32,926 nt of DNA from Planctomycetota bacterium (GTDB taxonomy: Bacteria > Planctomycetota > Phycisphaerae > Sedimentisphaerales > Anaerobacaceae): contig JAAYBA010000425.1 in NCBI GenBank assembly GCA_012719085.1, forward strand, positions 1 to 32,926, in the 5' to 3' direction. The position numbers and the translations under genes were made by a program. The notes under the pieces are model-generated. The model was not told where the DNA came from. It saw only the letters and a list, made by a program, of their open reading frames with translations, and ran no database searches. Below, piece after piece: positions 1 to 7,045 of this stretch. The first letter of the stretch is position 1. Every line of letters starts with the position of its first letter.

Positions 1-84
1 CCGAACCCAAACCCGTGTCCGAACCCAAATCCGTGCCCGAACCCAAACCCGTGTCCGAGCCCAAACCCGTGTCCGAACCCGTAC
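1..84 (+). repeat. 18-bp tandem repeat (4 full copies plus a partial)
   Basis: The unit ccgaacccaaacccgtgt starts at 1, 19, 37 and 55, with a partial copy at 73-84. The period is a multiple of three and stays in frame with the upstream gene, so it encodes a repeated hexapeptide. It is truncated by the window start, so the true copy number is unknown. Confidence 0.9.
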
Positions 85-180
85 CAGAACTCGTCATGGT
101 ACTGGAGTAACTACAGCCACGTGTCCTACTATAGTGTCCACTACGGCCCCGTGTACTACGGCAACTGCTGGACACAATAG
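1..180 (+). CDS. 3' end of a protein with PNPNPC tandem repeats (partial)
   Basis: Frame 1 is open from the window edge to a TAG at 178-180, so only about 59 C-terminal residues are visible. The first 28 or so are a hexapeptide repeat (PNPNPC, three times, then PSPNPC, then a broken unit), encoded by an 18-bp tandem repeat. A short tail rich in Tyr, Trp, Ser and His follows (SSWYWSNYSHVSYYSVHYG). Differences between the DNA copies are mostly silent (aac/aat, tgt/tgc), which suggests that the peptide is what is maintained. A terminator follows about 50 nt downstream. I do not recognise the family. Regular Cys spacing and Pro/Asn richness suggest an extended, possibly disulfide-linked surface or spacer segment, but this is inference. 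The N-terminus lies outside the window. Confidence 0.7.
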   Translation, partial: PNPNPCPNPNPCPNPNPCPSPNPCPNPYQNSSWYWSNYSHVSYYSVHYGPVYYGNCWTQ

Positions 181-233
181 TCGTTCGCGACCGGGGCGAA
201 GCTGAGCAGATCGGCAGAAGCCGGAACTGCGTC

Positions 234-286
234 CGGCCCGGCGGTGAGTTGCAGAAGAAGTTCACCGCCGGCGCCGGGCCGTTTTA
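234..286 (+). terminator. Rho-independent terminator
   Basis: CGGCCCGGCG-GTGA at 234-247 can pair with TCAC at 262-265 and CGCCGGGCCG at 272-281, leaving a 6-nt CGCCGG bulge and a 14-nt loop. TTTT follows at 282-285. It lies about 50 nt after the stop of the repeat gene and probably ends that transcript. Confidence 0.75.
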
Positions 287-411
287 TCGATTGTCCCACG
301 CCTCCGCCGACGCATGGGTCAACCGATTGGTTGCAGGGTAATCGCCGCGCAGTGGCGATGTCGGACACACACGGGTGGCCGGCAGGATACTCCGCTTCCG
401 ACACAGATTTC

Positions 412-1518
412 TCAGGCACCCTCCGAGGCCCCGAATACCCGGACAGTGTTTTTACCGGATTGCTTGGCGTTGTAGAGGGCGCGGTCGGACCGGCTGGTAA
501 TATCCTCTGGATTGGCGTCGGCACCATACTGGCCTACGCCAACGCTGATCGAAAGCGGCACCTGAACACTTTGCCAGGTCACCGACGAGGCGGCAACCGC
601 CTCCACGATGCGACGAGAAACCACAATGGCTTCGTCCAACGACGTGTTCGGCAGAATGACGCTAAACTCATCGCCTCCGTATCGCGCTGCCAGGTCGATC
701 AGGCGGATGCACTCCTTGATCCTGCGGCTGATTTCCCGGATCACCTTGTCGCCGGCCCGGTGGCCGTAGGTGTCGTTGATGGCCTTGAGATTGTCGATGT
801 CGGCCATGATCATGGAAATCGTGCCGCCGTACCGACGCGAGCGCCACAACTCACGTTCCAGGGTCTCGTAGAATGTCTTGTGGTTCATCAGGCCGGTCAG
901 ACCGTCGAGCGTGGCTTGGCGTTGCATCTTCTCAAACAGCTTGATATTCCCGATCGAAGCCCCGATCAACTGCCCCAGCAATTCAATCAGTGAGATATCT
1001 TCCTGTGTAAAGGCAGCCGGCTCGGCCTTGTCGGCCAGATTGAGCACGCCAACCACCCCGTCGTGACAGATCAGGGGAACGATCGCACAGTTGCCGGTCA
1101 TGTAGTTCTCGGCAAAGGCGCGCTGAGACCGTTTGATGACCGGCTTGTTGTACGTATCGATGTCGCTCGTCAGAATCAGCTCCTTGCTCTTGACCGCCAC
1201 GACCATCGGAGACGGCGGGGTCTGATTCAGCGACACGATCTTGTTGATGGGAAACGGATGATTGCATCGCACCAGATGCAGGATGTGGTTCGGTTCATCC
1301 AGGGCATAGAGTGACGCGAAGGTCGATCCGACGAGCGCGGGGATCTTCGTGACGCAGACATCCGCGATTCGATCGATGTCCAGGCTGTTGATCTGGCGGG
1401 CCAGAGGTGTGACCCGTTCCAACAGCGACATCGGACGCGCGGGGCCGGCCTCGTGTCTGTTTGGTTCGGCGATTCGTTTCGTCATGGCAAAGACATCAAC
1501 CTGATTTCCATCGACCAT
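412..1518 (-). CDS. GAF-GGDEF diguanylate cyclase
   Basis: Makes the second messenger cyclic di-GMP from two GTP. Of 368 residues, about 35-195 look like a GAF sensor domain (NCAIVPLICHDGVVGVLNLAD is typical of its second half), and about 200-365 form the GGDEF domain. The active-site motif is intact (RYGGDEF, 281-285). RLID at 272-275, five residues before GGDEF, fits the RxxD inhibitory site, so product feedback is expected. There is no signal peptide or TM segment, so it should be a cytoplasmic, ligand-sensing enzyme. The ATG at 1518 is preceded directly by an in-frame TGA, with AGGAAG about 14 nt upstream; the internal ATG at 1485 lacks a ribosome site. Proximity to flagellar genes fits a motile/sessile switch, but that link is inference. 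Confidence 0.9.
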   Translation of the reverse strand: MVDGNQVDVFAMTKRIAEPNRHEAGPARPMSLLERVTPLARQINSLDIDRIADVCVTKIPALVGSTFASLYALDEPNHILHLVRCNHPFPINKIVSLNQTPPSPMVVAVKSKELILTSDIDTYNKPVIKRSQRAFAENYMTGNCAIVPLICHDGVVGVLNLADKAEPAAFTQEDISLIELLGQLIGASIGNIKLFEKMQRQATLDGLTGLMNHKTFYETLERELWRSRRYGGTISMIMADIDNLKAINDTYGHRAGDKVIREISRRIKECIRLIDLAARYGGDEFSVILPNTSLDEAIVVSRRIVEAVAASSVTWQSVQVPLSISVGVGQYGADANPEDITSRSDRALYNAKQSGKNTVRVFGASEGA

Positions 1519-2104
1519 TCATCTCAACACCGCTTCCTATCGTCCAATCCGCGGCAGTCTGTTGGCAAAAAATCGCAAATGCTCTCGTGGACCGACGCGG
1601 GAAAGCGACAGACCGCGTGCGCGCCGTCCGAATGCACGGAACCCAAGGCGTTATAGGGCCTTCGAGCGGCCTGCCGCACGCTGGAAGCCGAATGCCGGGG
1701 ACGACACGATCAAGGAAGAGGAAGATTTTTCCTGAAAAATCCCAAAACCAGTTGACAGGCCGATAAGCGCCTTTTACATTTTGCAAAATGCAAAAGTTAT
1801 TTGAATGGCGTTGGACGGTTCGATGGTTGTCGTGCCGATCCTGCAACAGAAAGGCACCGCAGGCGACGCCGTGGTATGGTTTGTGTGCTTCGAGACGCCC
1901 TGGAGTGGGAGGCCACCTTAGACAGATGGTTATTTCCCTTCGGGACGTGTTTGTTTGAGTCGGATGCGATGGCATGGCCCTCCGTGATGACAACAGTGTT
2001 TCGTCTTGTTCTACCAGCCGTTCTGCAATGGGGACGTTCGCTTTGGGGCGCGCCGGCTGTTCGTATCGTCACAATCTGAATCTGTGGATATTCGAGCCGC
2101 ACCT
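1519..2104. other. 586-nt gene-poor region with palindromes and a promoter-like element
   Basis: No convincing protein is encoded here; the ORFs at 1801-2079 and 1496-1993 have no recognisable sequence and unconvincing starts. The middle is AT-rich against a GC-rich background. It holds an inverted repeat GATTTTT-CCTG-AAAAATC (1724-1741), a TTGACA-17-TACATT element (1752-1780), and a 14-bp perfect palindrome CATTTTGCAAAATG (1777-1790). If that promoter serves the MerR gene, the leader is over 300 nt. Confidence 0.6.
1752..1780 (+). promoter_or_regulatory. Putative sigma-70 promoter overlapped by a palindrome
   Basis: TTGACA at 1752-1757, 17-nt spacer, TACATT at 1775-1780. The palindrome CATTTTGCAAAATG (1777-1790) covers the -10 box and the predicted start point. 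TTTTGCA-AAA-TGCAAAA (1779-1795) is a second overlapping inverted repeat. This is a plausible operator position for a repressor. GCCGATAA (1759-1766), the sigma-28 -10 sequence, lies in the spacer but without TAAA at the right distance. Confidence 0.5.
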
Positions 2105-2485
2105 ATGAGTTGGGACAAAACGAGTCACAGGCTACAAGTACCAGCCAAACGCTATCGCATCGGCGAACTGGTGCGATGCAGTCCCTTCTCCCGGCAGACG
2201 ATTCACAACTACACGATCATGGGACTCATCCGCGAAGCGGAGTGGACCGAGGGGGGGCACCGACTGTACGACGAATCCGTCTTTGATCGCCTTTCCCGGA
2301 TCATGGAACTGCGAGAGAACATGAGTCTGGGCGAGATCCGTCGCATATTGAATGAAGAAGACAGAAAGGGCAAAGGGTTGCGTGGGGACAGCCCCGGCGG
2401 GCCTCGGCACGTCGAACGTGCTGCTGGGACCAATGAGAATCCCCTGTCATCGGGAGGAGGCTTCATGTCGCCCGAGGCAACGTAG
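2105..2485 (+). CDS. MerR-family transcriptional regulator
   Basis: DNA-binding regulator of about 126 residues. About residues 15-80 are a MerR-type winged helix: YRIGELVRCSPFSRQTIHNY gives the helix-turn-helix, then MGLI, the wing (EGGHRLYDES), and MSLGEIRRIL, the usual approach to the dimerisation helix. The remaining 45 or so residues are Gly/Arg/Ser-rich and do not resemble a known effector domain; no Cys pair for metal sensing is visible. The ORF track begins at 2006, but the first sensible ATG is 2105; the ribosome site there is weak (CGAG). It lies between the diguanylate cyclase and the flagellar genes. Its target and inducer are unknown. Confidence 0.75.
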   Translation: MSWDKTSHRLQVPAKRYRIGELVRCSPFSRQTIHNYTIMGLIREAEWTEGGHRLYDESVFDRLSRIMELRENMSLGEIRRILNEEDRKGKGLRGDSPGGPRHVERAAGTNENPLSSGGGFMSPEAT

Positions 2486-2775
2486 CCGCGTGCCTCCGAA
2501 GGTGGTGCAGGACGCGCGTGATCGACTCCGTGAAGGTTCGCCGCTTCACGGAGCGTAAAGGAAAACCGAAAGGATCAAGGATGAGACAAACGGTTTCAGT
2601 GCGAGTGATACAGTTCAATGGCCTCCCTGTCCTTGCATGCGGATTCACCGCGACGGCAATACCCGAGTTTTCCCCCATCGGCCTGTGGTGTATGGAATCC
2701 CCGCGCTTCGCCGGCAATGCATCGTTTCGCTCTGACGTTCGGATCGCGTGAGATCGTCCTGCAGAAGGAGTGCCT
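2486..2775. other. Intergenic region with a strong hairpin
   Basis: A 10-bp perfect stem CTCCGTGAAG/CTTCACGGAG (2526-2535 and 2544-2553) encloses the loop GTTCGCCG. No T-run follows on either strand, so it is not a classic terminator. A 56-codon ORF (2581-2751) has an ATG behind AAGGATCAAGG, but its product resembles nothing I know and I do not call it a gene. The 3' end holds the flgB ribosome site. Confidence 0.5.
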
Positions 2776-3267
2776 ATGGACCTGTTGTCTCCTATCCCCG
2801 ACAATCTGACCGAGCTCTTGATGAAGATCATCCGCTTCACGGAACTTCGGCGCGACGTGCTGTATCGCAACATGCACAACACGCGGACGCCGGGGTTCAT
2901 ACCGCAGGACATGCCCGTGTTGGAGTTCGTCGGCGTGCTCAACGGCGCGATTGCCGAACATCTGCAAAGCCGTCGTCTGCTGTTCTGCGACACCGAGAAC
3001 ATCCGGTTCGGCCCCAACAGCACGATGGAGGTCCGACCGCAACCCGACCCGGATGCCCAAGCCCTGCTCGAACGCAACCGCGATGAGTATCTTCAGTTGC
3101 AGGTCAACAAGCTCCTCGAAAACTCCCTGAACCGCAAGATTGCCAAGGAGCTGCTGACGCTCAAGTGCGGCGCCCCGCTGGGTGTGGGTCGCCTGTCCAT
3201 TGCGGAAACCACCGCTCACGACGGACTTCTCGATGATCTGTCGAGCCCCGACGAAACCACGGACTGA
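2776..3267 (+). CDS. flgB: FlgB-like flagellar rod protein
   Basis: Predicted proximal-rod component of the flagellar basal body, acting in the periplasm. The 163-residue product keeps the FlgB N-terminal signature (LRRDVLYRNMHNTRTPGF, equivalent to the usual R-x-x-vLxxNiaNxxTPGy) and a C-terminal helix (NKLLENSLNRKIAKELLTL) like the FlgB NSLxY helix. The middle and the acidic C-tail (DDLSSPDETTD) diverge, and it is longer than the usual 130-140 residues. The ATG at 2776 sits 5 nt after AAGGAG; the GTG at 2770 used by the track overlaps that site. flgC and fliE, the usual neighbours, are absent; FlhG follows after 11-23 nt depending on its start. A degenerate paralogue is possible. Confidence 0.65.
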   Translation: MDLLSPIPDNLTELLMKIIRFTELRRDVLYRNMHNTRTPGFIPQDMPVLEFVGVLNGAIAEHLQSRRLLFCDTENIRFGPNSTMEVRPQPDPDAQALLERNRDEYLQLQVNKLLENSLNRKIAKELLTLKCGAPLGVGRLSIAETTAHDGLLDDLSSPDETTD

Positions 3268-3278
3268 ACCAGAGGCTT

Positions 3279-4136
3279 GTGCCCGCAACCATGGGAAACC
3301 ACGCAGTCAATCTGCAACAGGCATCCGGCGGCGGCCGACCGGCGGCGCGCGTGCTCGCCGTCACCAGCGGCAAGGGCGGCGTCGGCAAGACGAACATCGC
3401 CACCAACCTGGCATTGTGCATGGCCGCCACGGAGAAACGCGTGCTTCTGCTCGACGCCGATATCTCGCTGGGCAATCTGGATCTGCTGTTGAACGTGCGA
3501 AGCAAGTACAACATCTCGCACGTGATCAACGGCTCCAAGCGGATTGAGCAGATCATCCTGCCCGGACCACAGGGCCTTCAAGTGATTTGCGGGGCTTCCG
3601 GTCTGGACCAACTGGCCGACATCAGCGAAACGGAGCAGCATCGGCTGCTTGAACACCTCTCCGGCCTGCAATACGGCAGTGACACCATTGTGATCGATAC
3701 GGCAGCGGGGATCTCGAACTCGGTCGTCAGTTTCTGTCTTGCCGCCGATCATGTGCTCGTGGTCACGACGCCCGAGGCCACCGCCATGACCGACGCCTAT
3801 GGGATGATCAAGGTCTTGGTCCGAAAACGCTATGAAGGCCCGATAAGCGTGGTGGTCAACATGGCGCACAGTCTGGCCGAAGGAAAGAGAATCTATCAGC
3901 GTCTGGCCGACGTCGCGGCCCGATTTCTTCAGGCCGACCTCTATTACGCCGGGGTCTTGCTCAAGGACGAACGCCTCTGTGCGGCCGTACGCTTGCGCCA
4001 GCCCGTCGTATTGGCCTATCCCAAGAGCCAGATCGCCTCTTCGTTCAACGCCTTGGCGACCCGCCTGGGGGGAATCGATTGCAGTAACCGGGGCAATGGG
4101 AGTTTTTTCCGGAGAGTGTTTCGGTGGCTGACCTAA
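3279..4136 (+). CDS. flhG: FlhG/MinD-like ATPase controlling flagellar number
   Basis: SIMIBI-class P-loop ATPase (FlhG, also called FleN or YlxH) that normally limits flagellar number and placement with the GTPase FlhF. Of 285 residues, the deviant Walker A motif is SGKGGVGKT (30-38), followed by LLLDADISLGNLDLLL (Walker A' type) and DTIVIDTAAGIS (switch II/Walker B region). The C-terminal FFRRVFRWL may be a short amphipathic membrane helix. The N-terminal DQAxxLR motif that activates FlhF is not recognisable; only NLQQAS is present. The start is GTG 3279 (AGAGG close by) or ATG 3291. It sits between flgB and fliA on the same strand. FlhF is not in the window, so pairing with it is assumed, not seen. 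A generic MinD is the alternative. Confidence 0.8.
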   Translation: MPATMGNHAVNLQQASGGGRPAARVLAVTSGKGGVGKTNIATNLALCMAATEKRVLLLDADISLGNLDLLLNVRSKYNISHVINGSKRIEQIILPGPQGLQVICGASGLDQLADISETEQHRLLEHLSGLQYGSDTIVIDTAAGISNSVVSFCLAADHVLVVTTPEATAMTDAYGMIKVLVRKRYEGPISVVVNMAHSLAEGKRIYQRLADVAARFLQADLYYAGVLLKDERLCAAVRLRQPVVLAYPKSQIASSFNALATRLGGIDCSNRGNGSFFRRVFRWLT

Positions 4137-4160
4137 AGTCTTGGCCCAGGCGGCCGATAA
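4134..4160 (+). promoter_or_regulatory. Sigma-28 (FliA) promoter upstream of fliA
   Basis: TAAA at 4134-4137, exactly 15 nt, then GCCGATAA at 4153-4160. This is a perfect match to the known sigma-28 consensus TAAA-N15-GCCGATAA. It overlaps the flhG stop codon (TAA 4134-4136). The predicted start is near 4168, giving a leader of about 95 nt before the fliA GTG. It implies positive autoregulation of fliA. Confidence 0.75.
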
Positions 4161-4261
4161 AGGATCTTGTGGGCATCGCTCTGTCCGAAGCAGGATCGTG
4201 AGCGGGCAAGACCGGCATCGCACAAAATGGATTGGGCTGCGGCACGTAACGGAGACGACTT

Positions 4262-5059
4262 GTGAAGACACAGACAGCGGCGAAGACGGACAAGAAGCTC
4301 GCAATCGATGAAGTATGGGAGCGTTTCCACGACAGTCGCCAGGACTGCTACCGCAACCTGCTCATGGAGCATTATCGGGACCTTGTCCGGCACGCCGCCG
4401 AGCGACTCCACAGTAAACTCCCGGACAAAGTCGAGATGGACGACCTGGTCAGTGCCGGCACGTTCGGTCTGATGGACGCCATCGACGCATACGACCCCGC
4501 GCGGGGCGTGAAGTTCGAGACCTATTGCGCTCCGCGAATCAAGGGATCGATCCTCGACGAATTGCGCAGCATGGACTGGGTCCCCCGCCTGGTGCGTGCC
4601 CGCGCCCATCAGTTGGCCAAAGCCACCCACGCCCTGGAGATGCACCTGGGTCGCAAGCCCGACGAACATGAGCTGGCCGAGGAGTTGAACATGGACATGG
4701 ATGAGTTCATTCGCCTCCAGCGCGACGCCAATGCCACCAGCCTCGTCTCCCTGAGCACCAAGTGCGGCGACGGGGATGGAGAGAGGGACGTCTGTGAGAT
4801 CGATGTCATCAAGGACAATCGCAGCGAGGACCCGCTCATCGAGGCCCAGAAACGCGACTTGAAGAGCCTTCTGACCAAGGGCCTGACTCGCGCCGAGCGG
4901 CTGATCATCGTGCTGTATTACTACGAAGAGATGACGATGAAGGAAATCGGCGCGACGCTGGATCTGTCCGAGTCGCGGGTTTCTCAGATGCACTCATCGA
5001 TCCTCGCCCGACTCAAGGCCCAGATGAACACCCGCAAGAAGGAATTCGCCGTCGAGTAG
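4262..5059 (+). CDS. fliA: RNA polymerase sigma factor FliA (sigma-28)
   Basis: Sigma-70 family factor that directs RNA polymerase to late flagellar and chemotaxis promoters. The 265-residue protein has region 2 (about 30-105; MDDLVSAGTFGLMDAIDAYDP and VKFETYCAPRIKGSILDELR are the core-binding and -10-recognition segments), region 3 (about 110-165, after DWVPRLVRARA) and region 4 (about 205-255; MTMKEIGATLDLSESRVSQMHSSI is the -35-binding HTH). The GTG at 4262 follows GGAGA by 6 nt. It lies 125 nt after flhG. An exact sigma-28 promoter in that gap suggests the factor feeds its own expression. FlgM, the anti-sigma factor, is not visible nearby. The FliA assignment rests on the region 2-3-4 layout without region 1 and on the flagellar context. 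Confidence 0.92.
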   Translation: MKTQTAAKTDKKLAIDEVWERFHDSRQDCYRNLLMEHYRDLVRHAAERLHSKLPDKVEMDDLVSAGTFGLMDAIDAYDPARGVKFETYCAPRIKGSILDELRSMDWVPRLVRARAHQLAKATHALEMHLGRKPDEHELAEELNMDMDEFIRLQRDANATSLVSLSTKCGDGDGERDVCEIDVIKDNRSEDPLIEAQKRDLKSLLTKGLTRAERLIIVLYYYEEMTMKEIGATLDLSESRVSQMHSSILARLKAQMNTRKKEFAVE

Positions 5060-5215
5060 AACGGCCCCCCCTCCGCAACAGACTACAGCAGTGCCATGTC
5101 CTTTTCCGTGGGGGACGCAACACGAAGGCGCTGTCCGTATCCATCCACTCCAAGCCGAATCGACGCCACGGATTTGCTGCGCCTGCCGTCACGAATCGGG
5201 GGTGCACTTCTGGGA

Positions 5216-5223
5216 AGAAGTGC
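5216..5223 (-). other. Half of a hairpin at the tRNA-Leu 3' end
   Basis: On the minus strand, GCACTTCT (5216-5223) pairs perfectly with AGAAGTGC (5204-5211) around the loop TCCC. The first three bases of the stem, GCA, are the last three of the tRNA, so the hairpin competes with acceptor-stem closure. No T-run follows. It may be a processing or termination element. Confidence 0.5.
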
Positions 5224-5305
5224 CCGGGACTGGATTCGAACCAGCACGAGCCGAAGCTCACTAGCCCCTCAAGCTAGCGCGTCTGCCAAATTCCGCCACC
5301 CGGGC
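5221..5305 (-). tRNA. tRNA-Leu(GAG)
   Basis: An 85-nt class II tRNA on the minus strand. The acceptor stem GCCCGGG pairs with CCCGGGC, followed by discriminator A. The anticodon arm is CTAGC-TTGAGGG-GCTAG, with anticodon GAG at 5268-5270. The long variable arm (TGAGC-TTCG-GCTCG) is typical of leucine tRNAs, and the T loop is TTCGAAT. CCA is not encoded. A good promoter lies just upstream (5318-5346), leaving a 5' leader of only about 6 nt. Confidence 0.95.
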
Positions 5306-5317
5306 GACAAGTGATTG

Positions 5318-5346
5318 ATTATTGACGATTGCTCATCGGTTGTCAA
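5318..5346 (-). promoter_or_regulatory. Promoter of tRNA-Leu
   Basis: On the minus strand: TTGACA (5341-5346), 17-nt spacer, AATAAT (5318-5323). Transcription would start near 5311, just before the tRNA 5' end. Confidence 0.8.
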
Positions 5347-5402
5347 CCGGGATTCGGGCGGAACGCGAAAAATGGGCGGTGGTCCCGAACGAAGCTGCCC
5401 GC

Positions 5403-6101
5403 CTACACACCCCGACAGTCGCTCCAGAGCAGCACCTGCAGGCGGTGACCGAAGCGATACCCCGTTTCCTGACACAGCTGGACGACCTGCGGCGTCCTGG
5501 CCAGGAGTTCCTCCCGCGTCCTGGCCTGAGGCATCAGGAGAATGCGGTCCGGGGGCACAGGCGGCAAACCATCCAGGAGGCGGCAGATCTCGCTGACATC
5601 GTCTGCGGCCTCGACCACGAACTTCAGTTGGCAGACATAGGTTTCCATCAATGCCGCCAAGGCCTCCGGATTGAGTCGCTGCCGGTCATGGGTCTGGGCA
5701 AGGGCCGGCTCTGCGGGGGCCGAATTGGTCATCTTCGGACTGATACTCATCAGGTCGCACGCCAGATCGGGCGTGAAGAGCCCCCCCGCCGTCTCGATGG
5801 TCACATGCATCCGTCTGGCTCGAAGGCGCCCCGTCAACTCCACCAGGCCCTCTCTGGCCGCAAGATCGGGTCCGACCATCGGCTCGCCGCCGGTGAGCAC
5901 GACGTGGCCGCAGGGATGTTTCCCAATCGCCTCCACCAGGTCGTCCATACCATATTCGTCGCCGGCCGAGAAATCCCATGCGTACCTCGTATCGCACCAT
6001 CGACACCGCAGGGGACAGCCGGCCAGTCGCACGAACAAGCTCGGCGTCCCGCTGAGAATCCCCTCGCCCTGCAAGGAATGAAATATCTCGATGACGCGCA
6101 T
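5403..6101 (-). CDS. queE: 7-carboxy-7-deazaguanine synthase QueE
   Basis: Radical SAM enzyme that contracts 6-carboxy-tetrahydropterin to 7-carboxy-7-deazaguanine, the third step of queuosine precursor (preQ0) synthesis. The 232-residue product has the start MRVIEIFHSLQGEG typical of QueE, the 4Fe-4S motif C-x3-C-x2-C (C29, C33, C36; GCPLRCRWCDT), and TGGEP for SAM binding. The track begins at a TTG (6128) inside the queC coding end; the ATG at 6101 fits the family start and lies 11 nt after the queC stop, with GGGA 6 nt before it. Co-directional and probably co-transcribed with queC. QueD, which supplies its substrate, is not in the window. Confidence 0.93.
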   Translation of the reverse strand: MRVIEIFHSLQGEGILSGTPSLFVRLAGCPLRCRWCDTRYAWDFSAGDEYGMDDLVEAIGKHPCGHVVLTGGEPMVGPDLAAREGLVELTGRLRARRMHVTIETAGGLFTPDLACDLMSISPKMTNSAPAEPALAQTHDRQRLNPEALAALMETYVCQLKFVVEAADDVSEICRLLDGLPPVPPDRILLMPQARTREELLARTPQVVQLCQETGYRFGHRLQVLLWSDCRGV

Positions 6102-6112
6102 GGGAAGTCCCG

Positions 6113-6814
6113 CTATCGACCGGGGCAAACGTAGGCGACCGGATCGGTCAGCCCCGCCTCGGCAAAGCCCTTTAACCGCAATCGACAGGAATCACACCGG
6201 CCGCAGCTTCGCCCTTCTGCATCCGGATCGTAGCAACTATGTGTCAAAGCGTAATCGACCCCCCGCCGCGTGCCCTCTCGGATGATCTCGGCCTTGGTCA
6301 TCGCGATGATTGGCGTATGGATTCGGTACCGCCCCCTGCCCTCGACAGCGGCAGCCGTCGCCAGATTGGCCATCACCTCGTAGGCCGCCACGAATTCCGC
6401 CCGGCAATCGGGATATCCGCTGTAGTCCGTCGAGTTGACTCCGATGAACAGGTCGAACGCCCCGAGGACCTCCGCCCATGCGAGGGCGTAGCTGAGAAAG
6501 ATCGTGTTCCGGGCCGGCACATAGGTCACAGGGATGTCCGCTGCGGCCAGGAGATCGCGGTCCTTGGGCACGTCGATGCGACCGTCGGTCAGCGCCGAGC
6601 CACCGAAGGCCGCCAGATCGATCGTCACGACGCGATGCTCGACGGCGCCCAGCGAGGCGCATACCCTCTCGGCGGCCTGTATCTCCCGCCGATGACGTTG
6701 CCCGTACAGGAACGTCAGGGCGTAGCAGGCATACCCATCGTCGCGGGCGATCGCCAGCGTCGTGGCCGAATCCAATCCCCCACTGACCAATACGACAGCC
6801 TTCTTCTGCGGCAC
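6113..6814 (-). CDS. queC: 7-cyano-7-deazaguanine synthase QueC
   Basis: ATP-dependent enzyme that converts 7-carboxy-7-deazaguanine to preQ0 with ammonia. The 233-residue protein has the PP-loop SGGLDS (11-16) near its N-terminus and a C-terminal zinc site ([18 protein letters not shown]). [17 protein letters not shown] and [12 protein letters not shown] are typical QueC segments. The GTG at 6814 is chosen because GGGAGAG lies 6 nt before it; the TTG at 6820 in the track would be only 2 nt from that site. A TTGACA-17-TACCAT promoter lies about 80 nt upstream. It is first in a queC-queE operon and diverges from queF. Confidence 0.95.
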   Translation of the reverse strand: MPQKKAVVLVSGGLDSATTLAIARDDGYACYALTFLYGQRHRREIQAAERVCASLGAVEHRVVTIDLAAFGGSALTDGRIDVPKDRDLLAAADIPVTYVPARNTIFLSYALAWAEVLGAFDLFIGVNSTDYSGYPDCRAEFVAAYEVMANLATAAAVEGRGRYRIHTPIIAMTKAEIIREGTRRGVDYALTHSCYDPDAEGRSCGRCDSCRLRLKGFAEAGLTDPVAYVCPGR

Positions 6815-6903
6815 AGGCAACTCTCCCGACCACGCCGCCGAGACGAAGAACAGCCTTCTCCCGTCGGGGAATCGGGCGGCGTCCCGGTCTGCCGGTCAGG
6901 AGC

Positions 6904-6932
6904 ATGGTATCGCGTCCATCCGGCCGTGTCAA
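6904..6932 (-). promoter_or_regulatory. Promoter of queC-queE
   Basis: On the minus strand: TTGACA (6927-6932), 17-nt spacer, TACCAT (6904-6909). The predicted leader to the queC GTG is about 80 nt. I searched it by eye for a preQ1 aptamer and saw none. Confidence 0.65.
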
Positions 6933-6986
6933 AGACCTCCGGACAGCCCACAGGCCCGTATTCGCCGTCTCTGCGCCGGTTCTTGC

Positions 6987-7015
6987 TTGTCACACCAACG
7001 TCGATGCGCTATACT
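6987..7015 (+). promoter_or_regulatory. Promoter of queF
   Basis: TTGTCA (6987-6992), 17-nt spacer, TATACT (7010-7015). The start is near 7022, about 25 nt before the queF ATG. It is back to back with the queC promoter, which starts about 55 nt away. Confidence 0.75.
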
Positions 7016-7045
7016 GAACACCTACAGAACGACAAGGATCGGGGT

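Noticed and set aside
1-84. Possible CRISPR array
   Set aside because: The 18-bp units are directly adjacent without spacers, stay in frame, and encode a peptide repeat.
1801-2079. A 92-codon ORF upstream of the MerR gene
   Set aside because: TTG start, no family resemblance, and it competes with other overlapping frames; treated as non-coding leader.
2581-2751. A 56-codon ORF between the MerR gene and flgB
   Set aside because: It has a passable ribosome site but no recognisable sequence, and chance ORFs of this length are common in GC-rich DNA.
6102-6128. N-terminal extension of QueE in the track
   Set aside because: It overlaps the queC coding end; the ATG at 6101 gives the canonical QueE start.
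6815-7045. preQ1 riboswitch between queC and queF
   Set aside because: I found no sequence resembling the short preQ1-I aptamer (AGAGGTTC stem-loop with A-rich tail) on either strand; a covariance search would settle it.
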